A model generated the notes under the pieces. It was not told the origin of the DNA. It ran no database searches and was given only the letters and a program-made list of their open reading frames with translations. The position numbers were made by a program, and so were the translations under genes. Of a stretch of 64,000 nucleotides of DNA, positions 32,733 to 45,158 are shown piece by piece. Numbering within the stretch: the first letter of the stretch is position 1; each line of letters begins with the position of its first letter. Origin of the DNA: Nectonema munidae (Eukaryota; Nematomorpha; Nectonematoida; Nectonematidae); the NCBI GenBank assembly GCA_030549495.1, contig JAUIRK010000919.1, positions 124,001 through 188,000 of the forward strand, read 5' to 3'.

Positions 32733-34535
32733 ATTTTTCTTTATAAGATTTTGTATGATAATTTTAAGATCCGTAAAATTGAGTCAAGTAAAAGAGCACT
32801 TTTTTTCACATCATGATCAAAAAGCAGTATATTTGCCGCGTACCGTATTTTTGTTTCCAAGACTCTATATATACTCTTTGCTCAATACGAAGCATTTCCG
32901 TTCAGTACATTTCGTAGCTAGGCTTAGACGTTCGGTACCCAGATATTAGTTTGTTACTAAGACTGGTTTAAAAATAAGGAAATTTTATGACTGTTCAAAT
33001 ATCCTTTTTTGCAATCTAGGATTCGGCAATACACGCTGAACAACTAAAAATTTTGCAAATTCTGTTGTTTTCTCTTCTTTTGTTGTCGTTTGTATCAGCT
33101 TTAGAATTGAAACCCGCAAATAGCCTACAATACTCATATTGAATCCATGACTATCCGACCTGTAGTATGTTTTGAAGTTTAAAACGACCACCACACCACG
33201 CATCCTCAATTTAAGAGCCGTTTGCGCAAACTCGCGCCGATTATCGCCCTTCGCCGGGCATTATTGCAAATACTCTTAAAAGGACCTTTCATACACTGCT
33301 AGACAATTTGGCATGACAAACTCCTAAAAAACATTCTTTTTTGTTTTAAATTGTCTTTTTTCAATTCTAAATAATCTTTTTTAAATTCTAAACGCTCTTT
33401 CTAAAATACAAGACTATTTAGAACTTGAAAAAGACAAATTAGAATTGAAAAAAGACAATTTATAAGTAAAAATGGTATATATCGGATTTGAATTTTTTTG
33501 TATTAAGCAAACGCTCTGTACTTCTTAAAAATTTAGACAGAAGATGGCCATTAACCTTAAAGATGTGCTTAACAAAAATTTTGGATAAAAGTAAAAATTC
33601 AAAATAAAACCTTAGGATATAAGAAAAAAATACATTTCAAAATTTTGGATGCGGATGTTAAGATGTAAAAAAAATTTGCGAAAGCGGATATCCGATGCAT
33701 CTCTAGTACACAAATATTGTTTGAATTGAAATCTCTTGATTCGTATTTTTAGTTAACATTACACCTTATTTTAATCTTTTTAAAAATGGCAAATATATAT
33801 TTTTTTAAAACGAATGGGTGTTTTTTTTGTATATATCTCATTTCTTTCTTTTTTTATAGAAAGAGAATTTGAGGAAAGCTGTCTGCATATTTCGTGTTTA
33901 AAAGGCAGTACCAAAACGAAGCAAGTTTTTTAGTGGTTTGATTTTCCTCTACTTCTGTAGCATTTGGTGCTGGATACTGGTTTTCACACGCGTGTGTGTT
34001 AAAGATCTTGTTATCTTTTGGTTTTAACTTATCAATAAATTGTGTTTGTAGTTTGTTCTCTTTTATTTCCTTATCAGTTTTGACGTCACATACTCAGTGC
34101 ATCCAAGAGAATTTTTAAAGGCTTAAAAAAGCTGTTTGAGGCAACTAAGAATTGCACGATTATTTTGTAATTGAATAAAATAGAGGGCATTTAATGTGAT
34201 AATGCATTCAACTTCAACAAGATCTCTTCGATTTGAGAGCATTAACAAACACTTAAATGGTTTTTATATGTCCCTCCGTAGATTTGGCGCCCTTCTGCTT
34301 CACCCTCTCTCATAGACCATGGACACACTCTTTAGATATGCTCATTTTATTAGTGAAATAATAATCAATTAAAATAGGTTTTTGCGATAATTCTCTATTG
34401 ATTGGTTCTACGATTTATTTTTACAATTTCTATCAAAACTATTGGTGCAAATAATGTCCATCTTATATTTGTTATCCAGTAAAAATGACCTTTGACGCCA
34501 CACACTCCCATGTTACAGTGCCATGACGCTGCTTA
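32733..34535. other. Intergenic, no gene seen
   Basis: Contains a perfect 23-bp inverted repeat (33348-33370 with 33439-33461) and, at 33640-33706, a stretch ending GCGGATATCCGATGCATCTC that resembles the end of a hAT element. A 12-bp palindrome CACACGCGTGTG lies near 33986. No coding region is supported. Confidence 0.5.
33348..33461. repeat. Hairpin with 23-bp perfect arms
   Basis: The left arm 33348-33370 (AAATTGTCTTTTTTCAATTC plus TAA) is exactly complementary to the right arm 33439-33461. The 68-bp loop is itself rich in AATTCTAAA-type words. It may be a small fold-back element. Confidence 0.75.
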
Positions 34536-34555
34536 TTTCTAGAACTTTCTGGAAG
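34536..34555. promoter_or_regulatory. Four-unit heat-shock element
   Basis: The sequence TTTCTAGAACTTTCTGGAAG is four alternating nTTCn/nGAAn pentamers in a row with perfect spacing, the classic binding site of trimeric HSF. No heat-shock gene or other ORF is visible on either side, so the target is unknown. It could lie in an unrecognised element or be chance. Confidence 0.55.
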
Positions 34556-37500
34556 AGCCGACTCCTGAGTTAAGAGAACTGTAATACATTTATGGCGAGT
34601 TAGGGGTTTGAGCAAAAACTTTTTAGTACACGAAGCCACAAGTTTATCCAAAGTTCATACTTTCTAGCGTGTATAATCTATTTTGTCTTATCATTTCTTT
34701 CATGAACCTATTGTCGGTGAAACTTCACTTATTTAAATTTTTATGTCCAATAAATTGTTTACGCTATTCCTGTTCACTTTATACCCTAATTTATTGGATG
34801 ATTTTCAGCGCCAAATCCATATTCTTACGGTTGATATTTTTAATTGGTTATAGTGACTAAAAATTTTGAAGGGTGTGTTTCCCGTCTTGAACTTATTTAT
34901 ACGGTTCGCTCTCGAAAACGGGACATCGATATATCGAACAGGGACATGAATAGGACATTTTTTAAAGTTTTCATTTCCACTCTACACTTCCCAATATATT
35001 TTCTATATCTAAAATTCGTAAACTCACTTTCAGAAAACTAAATAATTTTGAAGAGCTTGGTTTATTCTGAAAAAGTGATGTTACTTTGAAATTGTATATA
35101 TAAATAAATTTAAAAAAAAATCATTTTTCTCAATAAATAATATCAATTTGGCTAAGTTTTATAGTTATCAAACTTTATTATGGACTTTAAATGTAGATTT
35201 TTTAAGGTTATCGTCCACTAAAAAGAAATAAAATCGTAGTGTCGTTACTATAGCAACCGCCCATAATTCCCTTTCCTTTTAAGAAGACATTGCCAAACTA
35301 GTTAGAAAAGATAAATTTGTAAAATCACATTATTAAGCACTTATTTTAAATTCGGATCTTTATATTCAAAAAATAGTACTTTATCCCAAATCTGTCTTTT
35401 ATAACATTTATTTGATATTGATGTTAACGGCTCCATTATGTTAGAAAATGGGATTTTCACTGGAGATTCATGTTTTCAAAGTAAAATATTTATAAAGATA
35501 TTGAAAGAATATTGTAGTATTTTCAATTTTTCTGTCATCTCTAGGGCAGTTAAAAATTGAAACAATCTTTGTCAAATTATTGACTTTTCATAATAAAATT
35601 TTGACCCAAAGAAAAATTGATCTAAAATAAAAAAACATTTAAAATGAAAATTTTGCATAAAGAATAATTAGTAATAAAAATTTTTTATGCAAAATATACT
35701 GAAAATGTGATTTTCACAAAAATATTTTGAAAAAAATTGAAAGTTTTTTGAATAAATTATTAAAAAGTTTTTTTAATTAATGATTTTAGCACATTCAAAA
35801 TTTTATTTTTTTCTGAACAGTAAATCTTAGGCTTATTTTTGGAAAACTTACTACGAAACACCTCTAATCATTAAAAAATGTATAAATAAGATCTCTTCGC
35901 TTGGTGTAAAATTTTTTTTAGAAAAAAAGTTTAAAAAATAAATTAAATAATTTGGTAGTTTCTAATAAAATATGATAAATATAAATTTCCATGAATAACA
36001 ACAACATTACATTAGTGAATGCCCTCTTATGATTTTAATGTTAAATTTTTTTTATATACGAGAGTGACAGACACACCACCAATATCTTTATATTTGAAAA
36101 TGTTGACACTCTAAATCGAAAGGGTTTGGCATTACTGTCATTTAAGAAGAATTTTTTTTAACCAATCACATTTCATTTGGCTTTTATTTCATTCTCTTTA
36201 TGAAGAATGTGAAAGTTAATTGAGTTCATATTCAATTTTAACTGAATTTAATTATATTCGCAAACAATTTAACTTTTGAATGACGATTGAGCAGCTTCAT
36301 AGTAATTAAAAGTATGTCCTTTTTTTCTATGATTTTATGGACACGTACAATTTATGTCCAAATATCTTTCACCAATTTTAAGAATGGGAAAAAAACAAAA
36401 AAATTAATATGGTGAGTAAAAATTTTTGACCTCATTTTTAAGTTCCATATTGATCTCTGCCAATTTGATAAATTCTATCATTCCATTTCAATATAATTTC
36501 CTAAACAGTGTGAACAAACACAACATTCGTTAGATAGTAATTTAAGTTCCTATAGAAGGGAAGAACACTTTGAGAATACAAACCGAGCGCACAGACTCTA
36601 CTAAAGGGACAAAACTGTCAATACTTAAATATAAGTATGAAAATGAAACAACAAGACTCTGATATGGATAATATTTGAAGACTTTTGTTATTATGATTAT
36701 TTTGAAGATAATTTTTATAAAAAATTTTCAAATGCAAAATTTGTGAAAATCATATTATAGGTGTGATGCCCCAAAGACTCTTAGAGCTGGACCCCATGCA
36801 GGAGTGAGTATATATCTTCTGGAGAATATTAAAATTTATTTATTTTAGAGGAAAAATATAACATATCTACATTAACTAAACTTGGGTTCGACTCCTAAGA
36901 TTTGGCGCCAAAAATGACAAAAGACTGCCTTGTTCAAAAGCGTAAACGGGAGATATATCTCTCTAACAAAAAATTCCATTACCCTATTATTATATGAGTG
37001 TTTGCGTGTGTATGCCTTTGTTCACAAGGACCCACAGTCAAGAAAAGTCAAACTGTGACAAATCGAATACAACAAGCATCTCCTCACATTCCATTCGAGT
37101 TTCGTTGTCATCGTGAGAAAGTCTTGCTGAAATGAGGTGTGTGTGGGTGTGTGCAAGGGGCAGCCCATCCCATCACGATACTTGTATTCACTAATAATGA
37201 TGGTGGCATGATGAGCGCACTTCAAAAATGCTCAAGGTGCCAAGAGACTTGTTTATTTGTATAGCAGGGAATACTAAAGGAGGAAACACTGACACACACA
37301 CACACACCCCTGTATAGAAGCAAAGGTGTGGTATGGGGGGTCGCGTTGTCCACTATTATTTTACTATTATTACCTTGAGAGGGATGGGAGAACAGTTTGG
37401 AAGAGAGGGGCTCCATTAAAAGACAATGTTGAAAAATTTGATTTCGCAAAATTTGCTACTTCTAGAAATTATGTCCTATTGAATTCATAACTTTGCCAAT

Positions 37501-38348
37501 ACCCTAAAGTTTATAAGATTTTAGTTGGAAAATATGTTCGTACTTATAGTTTAAATTTTTTATTTTTATAATGTATAAAAAAAATGAACAAAAAGACAAA
37601 TTTGAAATAAATTGTTAATTATAAAAAAAATGTCACTAATTTTCTTCATAATAAAAATCCTTAGCAATATTTTTATTAGATTTTTTCGTAATAAAAAATT
37701 TTTTGGTGGCATTATAATTATATTTAGTTTCATTAATCCCATTCAAAATTTTTATATATTTTGGATTAGTTGGTTAATTAGGGTTAGGAAAATGGTAAAA
37801 ATGTTTTCCCACTAAACAAAGGTTTTCTAAGTGATCGATTCATTAATTGATTTAATAAAAACAAAAATAATATTGCTTTAGTAGAAAATAAAAAAATTGA
37901 ATTCACAAGTTTAAATTTTCAAACCTGAAAAAACATATTTCTGGCTCCAAGGAAAAAAAGTATTCTATCAAGGACACGTGTCTCAAAACAGACGCATTTG
38001 TATTCAGAAGTAACATATTCATCTCATCATTTTTTTGAAAAGATGAAAATAATCGTTTTTTAAGGCACTCATTTTTGTAAAGTAAAGTTCATTTTGAAAA
38101 AAACTGAAGGATTCAAGTCAAACATTTGGAATTTGTTTAACAGAGTTACTTCACTTTTTATAAAAGATTTTTCACTTTTTTGACAAATTAAAACTTAAAA
38201 AAAGTTATAAAATTTAAAGACTAAATTGATATAAAATTAGTTGCGCAACATTTTTAGACACGGCATGAAAGATAAATGATAAATGTGTTAAAACAGAATA
38301 TTTCATTTTTGACATTTATTCAGAACATGAATGAGCAATGATTTTTAG
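34556..38348. other. Long intergenic stretch, no gene seen
   Basis: Mostly AT-rich, with a somewhat GC-richer patch at about 36960-37420 that includes a short (CA)n run near 37290. ORFs are short and low in complexity. No transposase, RT or host protein motif is recognised. Confidence 0.5.
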
Positions 38349-38349
38349 T

Positions 38350-38436
38350 CAAAACCAACTCGCCTCTACACTTCCTTAGGTAGATATTTAGTTTGTGGGT
38401 TTGCGTTGGTACTACAAAGTAGACGAGTTGGTCTTG
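38350..38436. repeat. Small hairpin repeat, CAAAACCAACTCGCC arms
   Basis: The left arm starts CAAAACCAACTCGCCTCTAC (38350-38369) and pairs with the right arm TAGACGAGTTGGTCTTG (about 38419-38436), with mismatches. The arm core is shared with the hairpin at 60436-60564, suggesting one fold-back family. Confidence 0.5.
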
Positions 38437-38984
38437 GCCTGAATTTTAAACCACATTTTTTATCAGATTTTAAAAGGAGGTTTTGCAGTTTTTTTAAATC
38501 CTCACAAAGTTTTAATCACTTCAAAATGAAATTTTGGAAAGTTTAGGAAAAAAATTTCCATTTTGAAACCAAACCCACGCATAGAAAGAGTTGTAGTCCG
38601 GGCATCTCTTATTTAGAATTTCTTGCAGTCCTCATCACTATAATATATGCCTCGTTTAACTTTATTTTTGTGGTTCAAAATCGGACGTCAGGGATATGTC
38701 GAATACATTCACTCATGACGGTTCAACAGCAATATCCACTCTGTTATAGTCTGACTTAGGAATTGAACTTGAATTTTGCATAATTTGAAACAAAATCAAT
38801 CTTGAATAAACGTGGTTAATATGGAAAAATAACAAAGTTTATTGAAACAATCAATTTTGGTCTTAGCTCACACTGTTTTTATGTTCACGAAGAAGACTTG
38901 AGTAAGATAGAGTGTATTTGAAGTGTAGAATGGCAACAAAAATAAAACACCATTCTACAGTGCAACGCTTCTCGATCATTTTCT

Positions 38985-39711
38985 ATTCCCTCTAACAAAC
39001 TTTCATATCGAGCTTTTGTTAATAGTTTTTCTAATTCTGACCACTACCCTCTTCTACCATCAATCGAACACGATCAATTCTTCAAACCTGAAAAAGTTAG
39101 AACGTATTTTAGTGAGAGTCAATACTCTCGCTTAGTTGGCTCTTTTAATTCGTTTCCTATAACAAATGATCTTGCCAAAGATCCAAAGTTAACTTGAGAT
39201 ATTTTTATAAATAAGTTGTTTGAATGTAAAAAGAAACCTACTAAAACTGTGTTTAATTCATATGATAAATATAAAAATAAAACCCTCTATCTATGGGTTA
39301 GAGATGAAATTCTTAAAATGATTAAAAAAAGAGATGCACTTTTTTTTACATGGAAAAAAACAAAGCTCTTTGAAGAATAAGTATAATTCTCTTAGAAATC
39401 GCAGTAAGTATACTGTTAGATCTTTGAAGATGAAGTTGTTCAAATGTAAATTTGAAAAAAGTCTTGACTTTAAAACTACCTGAAAATTTATAAACTCATT
39501 TCTCAAAAATAGTTCTAACACTCCTTTATCGCTTTAGCTAGACAACAAAACAATCAGTACACTCAACCGAGCTTATTATGAAATATTTTCTCTGATTTAT
39601 TTATTTATTTATTATTCTTTGGTTCCTATAACACTCTGTTTTGATTTCTAATTTCCCTTTAAATCTGATGTTCATTGTTTGAAAATAAATGTCTTCTTCT
39701 TCTTCTTCTAT
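38985..39711 (+). mobile_element. LINE copy, internally deleted
   Basis: Encodes the end of an endonuclease (SNSDHYPLLPSIEHDQ at about 39030), then the ORF2 linker (LYLWVRDEILKMIKKRDALF, about 39290-39350) with stops and frame changes up to about 39540. It then passes directly to a 3' end: AATAAAT (39684-39690) and a (TCT)n tail (39692-39709). The whole RT region is missing. The tail unit matches the LINE at 1-2476, so both may be one family. The left edge is approximate. Confidence 0.75.
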
Positions 39712-41449
39712 TGATGGTTTGCTAATATCGATGATATTAAACTGATCAAATAGAATTTCGTTGTTTCAACAAGTGTATTGTCTTTTCTTTTAGTATTACG
39801 TGTTCCTAAAGAGTCGGGATATACTCATCTTAACTTCTTTCATTCCCAAATATCCGAGATTTGTAAAAAAGTATTTCATCCACAAGTTGTATCTTTTTTT
39901 GAAAATTATTGCTTTCAAGTTCGCAATTTGCTTTTCTTAGCGATTTTTTAACAACTAAAATATCACTATTTTTTGATAGAGAAAGAGAAATCTTATCTTG
40001 ATTCAAAAACTGATATTGGCGCCATTTTTTAGAGTTATCAAAAAGTCTAGGATGAAATTTTATATTATAAACTCCCAAATATGTTTTGATAACTTGGTGC
40101 TTAAATCTTTTGCACTTCACTTCAATGGCACAAAGCATTTTGTTCACTTTGCTAATCTAAACGCTTTCTTTCACAAAAAAACGTGGAACCGACTCACCAT
40201 TGGGACAACAAAACATTAAGTCTATTTCGTTTATGCAGGGGAGGGGCGCAATTGAAGCCTTAAACACCTGACACCGACTTGAAGCATTTATAGAACTCCG
40301 ATTCCAAGTACACGTTAGAATATATTCATTCATATTCCAATTTCTTACTGTGACCGACCACGACTCTTGCTTTCTCTAAATCTCAGTCTCAAACTTCTCA
40401 ATTTTCACTGGTTGCTATCATCTTACAATCTCTCTAATACTTTAATTTGATTGCTGAGAAATAGAAAAGACTTCTAAATGTTCTGAAATATTACCCACAA
40501 CTCAATACTCGAACCCGCCAAATCCGTAACACGTGTGTACCCTCTCATACCAACACTGCTTTCTCCAGTACTCCAGTGCAGTATTTTTCAACGTAGTTTA
40601 CCCCAAAGAGGGCGATACTAATTTAGTTAGGAAAAGTTCTGAAATTGAAAAAATATGATATATCATCGCAAAAAGCTCAGCCATGCTTTGCCATCTTCAT
40701 ATCTTATTGAATCAGACATGATACTAAAAGTAATTAAAATAAAATGAATTTTTAACCGTTTGTTTTAAAGCGTTCAGTTATGTACTTTATCTGCATTCAA
40801 AAAGTTTTTAGTTCAAAAAATGTCACTTTTTGATTTAATAAAATTGATAGCAACAAAAAAATAAAAATTTCCCAGTTTGAACATGTCGGGTTAATATGAC
40901 AAGTATTTTTTAATTTCATTTTTTGTTTGTCCATTTCCATCTTATATTGCGAACTTTTTTCGATAACTTGTAAGAAAAATGAGTCTGTTAAAATTGGAGT
41001 ATATAAAAAAAAGTACAAAAAAAATGCACATGGGTATTTTCCTACACTGAATCCAAAGCATGGATGGATACATTGAGTACATCCTTTTCCCAAAATCCAA
41101 ATATTATCTCTCATTGTAAAACTTAAATCTTGTATGACGTGATAAGCACATTCTTCTATAAATTTATTGAGGTCTTTTAATACATCTCCACTGTTTAAAT
41201 CGTGCTGAAGCCTATAAAAAAGTTTGGAAGTAAAGGTTCACATTCTTTGAAAGTATTTGCCTATTTAATAGAAATACATCAAGAATAAATCAAGAAAGTA
41301 AGCAACTTACTATATCACTATCTTCCACCCCTATTTCTTGATTGATTTTGTTGTCTTTTTTTCAATTTATCAACAAGTAAACAAATTTTTTAGTAAATCC
41401 AAATCTTCCTTGAAACTTAGCTTATTAGATCATCATAACACTCAAAAAT
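39712..41449. other. Spacer with one unassigned ORF
   Basis: The only longer frame is 39830-40147 on the minus strand, 105 residues. It is lysine-rich (EVKCKRFKHQVIKTYLGVYN, FHPRLFDNSKKWRQYQFLNQ) and I do not recognise it. It could be a piece of a LINE ORF1 or chance. The rest is AT-rich and shows nothing. Confidence 0.4.
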
Positions 41450-41983
41450 AATAAGTTTTCAGATTTTTTCTGAAAGCAGATAAATTTTCAGCTATTTTCA
41501 AGTAATAATGCGAAACGTTCCAAAGTTTCCATGCTGTGTACTCAGGAGTTGTGCTATCCAAAAAAGTTGAAATGGAGTTGAAGTTTCTTGTTTCAATGAC
41601 GGATGCTAAAGCAAATGGTTTTTCGTATTTAAAACACTTGTAAACTAAAACTAAAATTTTGAAAACAATTCTTCGTTCAATTTTCAGCGAGTGTAGTTCT
41701 TTTATGACTTTAGAAACACTTTCTTGTCTTTTTATGCCAAAAATTAAGCGTGCTCAGTTAATTTGAAGAACTTGGAATTTCTTCAGCTTTCCTTTCTGTC
41801 TTCCATAAGGCAAAGAATTGCAGCAATCGAAGCGGCTTACGACATAAGCATTGATCAGAGTTATAAGGTGACTTTTCGAGAGAAATTCCTTGAATTGTTC
41901 AAATTCTTTAGAAAAAGGTAGCCTTCTTTCAATTTACTTTTAATAAAACAATCATAGAGTAAGTTTTTGTCTAGACTCTAGAG

Positions 41984-42446
41984 CAGTGGTTTCCAAACTT
42001 TTTTATCCCGTTCCCCCTTTTTCAGTCACTTTTTTATCTGTGGACCCCTACAACTGAATAGTTTGAGCAAACAAATTTAATGAAAGATTTTTATGCAAAA
42101 AATGATTGTAGTCATTTGATCAAATCGTATGCTTATTCATATGAAATCAGAGAAATCGTAAAGCCTGACATAAAATGTGAATAAAATTTTTTTCCAATTA
42201 AAATATAAATTTTTCAAAAATATTGTAACTAATAAAAAGCATACATAGAGATTCAAAATATGAAACTTTAAAAAAGGAAAGAAAATATTTATTTAAAAAA
42301 GCTCTGAATATATATATATTTATATTGATTTGGAAAATAGAAGTATATTAAAGGAGATTAAGCATTAAGTAGAATTTCCATGGGCCCCTTAAAATTCTTC
42401 CATGGACCCGTAGGGGTCCATGGACCCCCGGTTGGGAACCACTGCA
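41984..42446. mobile_element. hAT non-autonomous element, first of pair
   Basis: Starts CAGTGGTTTCCAAACTTTTT and ends GGTTGGGAACCACTG, the typical hAT terminal sequence. CTCTAGAG lies to the left (41976-41983) and GTCTAGAG to the right (42447-42454), an 8-bp duplication with one difference. The inner right part repeats GGGGTCCATGGACCC. No coding sequence. Confidence 0.8.
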
Positions 42447-42454
42447 GTCTAGAG

Positions 42455-43035
42455 CAATGTTTCCCAAACTTTTTCAGACCAACGCCCACCAAAGTTTCAA
42501 AAACTTTTCTAACGCCCCCTATTAAAAAATGGATCTACAAATACATAAAAATATTTTCATAATAAATGTTTTTATCTTAATTATATGTTAGATATATGTT
42601 TTTTTCTTTTTGAACGCGATGGATGAGTTTGATGTATTTGGTTCTATGTTGCTGACAAGGAGTCTTAAGTCGCCTATGCTTGCGATTTGCAAACGATTTC
42701 TTTGTCTGCTGAAAAACTGTGTTATAACACTAAAACTGCATTCAGCCATATACGCAGTAGGAAAAGCAATGAAAAAAATATTAATTTTTTCCCATAATTT
42801 TGGAATTTTTTCAGGAATGCAAGGTTGAATCCAAAAGGTTTGATATGATTGTTTGAAGAGAGGCTTCAACTATACTATTATATTTTATTTATATTAAAGA
42901 TACTAAAAATTTAAAGGTGAAGATATTTGTTTAGCTAATTTTTTAACGCCCCAAGTTCCCAAAATTATTTCACCGCCCCCTTAAAAGCTTTCAACGCCCC
43001 TTGGGGGACTCTGGCGCCCACTTTGGGAAACGCTG
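42455..43035. mobile_element. hAT element, second of pair, with transposase piece
   Basis: Starts CAATGTTTCCCAAACTTTTT and ends CTTTGGGAAACGCTG. Its left neighbour is GTCTAGAG (42447-42454), shared with the first element, and its right neighbour is TTCTAGAA (43036-43043). It carries the C-terminal end of a hAT transposase on the minus strand. Confidence 0.8.
42588..42869 (-). pseudogene. hAT transposase C-terminal (dimerisation) fragment
   Basis: A 93-residue frame with FPTAYMAECSFSVITQFFSR and RNRLQIASIGDLRLLVSNIE. That is the C-terminal dimerisation block of hAT transposases and of ZBED-like host proteins (pattern FPTTYLxExxFS, then KxRNRL and DLRL). The DNA-binding zinc finger and most of the catalytic core are absent, so this is a remnant in an internally deleted element. 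Confidence 0.85.
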
Positions 43036-43690
43036 TTCTAGAAGAACTCCAAGTATGTTAATTTCTTCTTGAATTGTTATGTTTTCTTCAATTTGGATAT
43101 TTTCCAAAGATGAATCACGCCATGAATTGAAAATTATAACTTACATTTCTTATCGTTCAGCTTGAGTCTGTATTTTTTCATTTCTTTTTTTATTTTTAAG
43201 TATAAATTAGGAATTCTTCTCTGAAGAGTCGATTTTTCAAAGTTGGTATGGAATGAAGTATAAACATACAAGTGGTCAGCCAAGACTTTGAAGACAAGAT
43301 TATTGATAAAGTCAAGAAGAGAATTGATGTAGAATAATCTTTGCAGTTGAATAAGAAAGGCTCAAGAATGGAGCCTTGCGGAACTCCATATTTTGTTCTA
43401 ACAGATTCAAACAAAAATCTATCAATGGAAGTACAGTGTGTCCTATCTTCAAAAAACTTTTATATCATTAACAAGCGTCAAATCTAACGACTCTGTGCTA
43501 CAATGTTTCTTATAAGCAAAAAGACTTTTATTGTTCATGTCGTTGACAGTGAGATGATCAGAGAGTCTTTTCAGTGCCACTCGTTCAACAAGCTTACTTA
43601 AAAAACTTAGATTGGATATGGGCCTGAAATCATTAAGGGAGCTCGAGAATGCTTGGCAATGGGAGATAGAATTGCTTCTTTTGAAAAGAA

Positions 43691-44609
43691 GAAAACTCCT
43701 TACTCTAACAAAGGTTTAAGTCTTATAAGGAATATTTAAAATCTATTTTTTCATTAACGTCCACTTCTTCGATATAATAATGCCAATTTGAGCTATGTTT
43801 GATCAGAGGTAGTAGTAATGTAACCAGTGATTTAAACAAGAGCCCGTAAATTTTACGCGGGTAAAATATTTTTATAGCACATAACTATATAAAAACGCTA
43901 TAATTTTATGCTTAAACGAGTTATCCCTATTAATTACTGTAACCAGGCCCCTCGATAAGTAGGGGGGGGGGGAGGGAGGAAGCTTTATCTCCCCCTCCCC
44001 CCTCCGGTTTTATTTAATAACATATGGTATTCAAAGACCTATAAGTATCTATCTTTATCAAAATCAATAGTAAATAATCATTTTCGAAGATAAAGATTTT
44101 TAATTTAATGCTTTTACTATCGTTTAGAAAATAAACACAAGGAAAACGTTTAAAATGTAATCGCTGTTTTTAGAATACCTACGAAACCAAATACGGTCTT
44201 ATTCCGCATCTCTTTGTAAAAAAAATACACTAAATTTATATAAATTTTTGTAAATAATAAAAATTTTGTTTTTTTAATTTTATTTTCGTTAATCAAAAAA
44301 ATAAAAGATATCTTTTAAATCTAGCGAACTAACTGACCCATTAACGGATTAACTAACCCACTAACTAGCTGCTAAACTAAGAAAGTAGCTATTTAGTTAA
44401 TTGAAACTCTGACTTTAACGTTTAGTTCATTTGTTTTAAGAGAATTCGTTTATTATTTTCTTCTATCCAAAGACAAGAGATCTTCATTTCTGGAAGCAAA
44501 AATCCTTTTATAGCATTACAAGTTCAAGTTAAATGTTTTCAAGTTCAAATTAAATGTTTTCAAGTTTTAAGTAGTTTTATTTTTGGGTTCGACTTGAAAA
44601 CTAATTTTC
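43691..44609. other. No gene; G/C homopolymer hairpin
   Basis: Near 43963-44005 a run of G with GGAGG faces a C-rich CCCCCTCCCCCCTCC run and could form a hairpin. At 44320-44400 there are loosely repeated TTAACTAACCCACTAACT-type words. Nothing coding is seen. Confidence 0.45.
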
Positions 44610-45158
44610 GGTACTTTCCTGTTATCGCCCCACCACCCATCGCTCTTCTACCATGATAAATATTCTTGTATTGTTTTAACCTAACCTACATTAAACTTAC
44701 TATATATCATTAATCAAAACCTTTTTCATAGAAAAAAATCAATCAATACATACGTCCCGCAACGACTATATTTTCCGATGAATGGCGTGCCTATCGTACA
44801 ATTAATGATGAAGGTGTTAAAGGGGTGCCAAATTACCGACATCACACAGTAAATCACAGCCGCAATTTTGTGGATCCCAAAACCAGAGTCCATACTCAAC
44901 ATATTGAGCGTGTGTGGCGTTCTGCAAAGGTAAGAAACAAGAGGCAATGTGGAACTAATCGAGAGATGCTATCTGGATATTTAGCTGAGTTTCTTTGGGG
45001 TGATTCATCTTCGATTATATATGGTGGTAATATGTTTGATGCGATTCTTTTTGATATGGTTGAATTTTATCCACCTACAGATTAAAAGATTTTTCACTTG
45101 TTTTTTAATACATGTTTTATAACATTTTGGGGTGGTGGGGCGATAACAGGAAAGTACC
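44610..45158 (+). mobile_element. Merlin DNA transposon with transposase fragment
   Basis: 549 bp. Inverted ends start GGTACTTTCCTGTTATCGCC and the 8-bp duplication TAATTTTC lies at 44602-44609 and 45159-45166. It carries the last third of a Merlin/IS1016-type transposase, so it is an internally deleted copy of an autonomous element. It defines the family for the copies at 7169-7556 and 57424-57656. Confidence 0.93.
44732..45085 (+). pseudogene. Merlin transposase, C-terminal 117 residues
   Basis: Open from 44732 to the stop at 45083-45085, with no ATG at its start because the N-terminal part is deleted. It has IRPATTIFSDEWRAYRTIND (second catalytic aspartate), YRHHTVNHSRNFVDP, TQHIERVWRSAK (the catalytic glutamate in IERVW) and GYLAEFLWG. 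This is the IS1595/ISXO2-like DDE domain found in Merlin elements of animals. The first catalytic aspartate and the DNA-binding part are missing. The frame is otherwise undisturbed, so the internal deletion is probably not very old. Confidence 0.9.

Larger units (their letters stand above)
41450..43690 (-). mobile_element. L2/CR1-type LINE, interrupted by two hAT elements
   Basis: A minus-strand LINE. RT begins at about 43660 (NDFRPISNLSFLSKLVERVA, AYKKHCSTES). It continues with YGVPQGSILEPFLF (about 43390) and ADHLYVYTSF (about 43270), then LNDKKCKL and a region reading ILGVLLE (about 43040-43170). After the hAT block the C-terminal part follows at 41980-41450: FDCCNSLPYG, KVIKELHSLKIERRIVFKIL, YKCFKYEKPFA, TAWKLWNVS. 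This wording (DYCNSLLYG, LHWLPIEQRI, RPVSNLPFLSK) is typical of the L2/CR1 branch, distinct from the other LINEs here. Frameshifts and stops are present. The 3' tail and 5' end are not defined. Confidence 0.8.

Noticed and set aside
36885-36900. Perfect box B GGTTCGACTCC as a tRNA gene
   Set aside because: No box A at a suitable distance and no cloverleaf.
42610-42828. Plus-strand ORF in the second hAT element
   Set aside because: It is the antisense shadow of the hAT transposase fragment on the minus strand.
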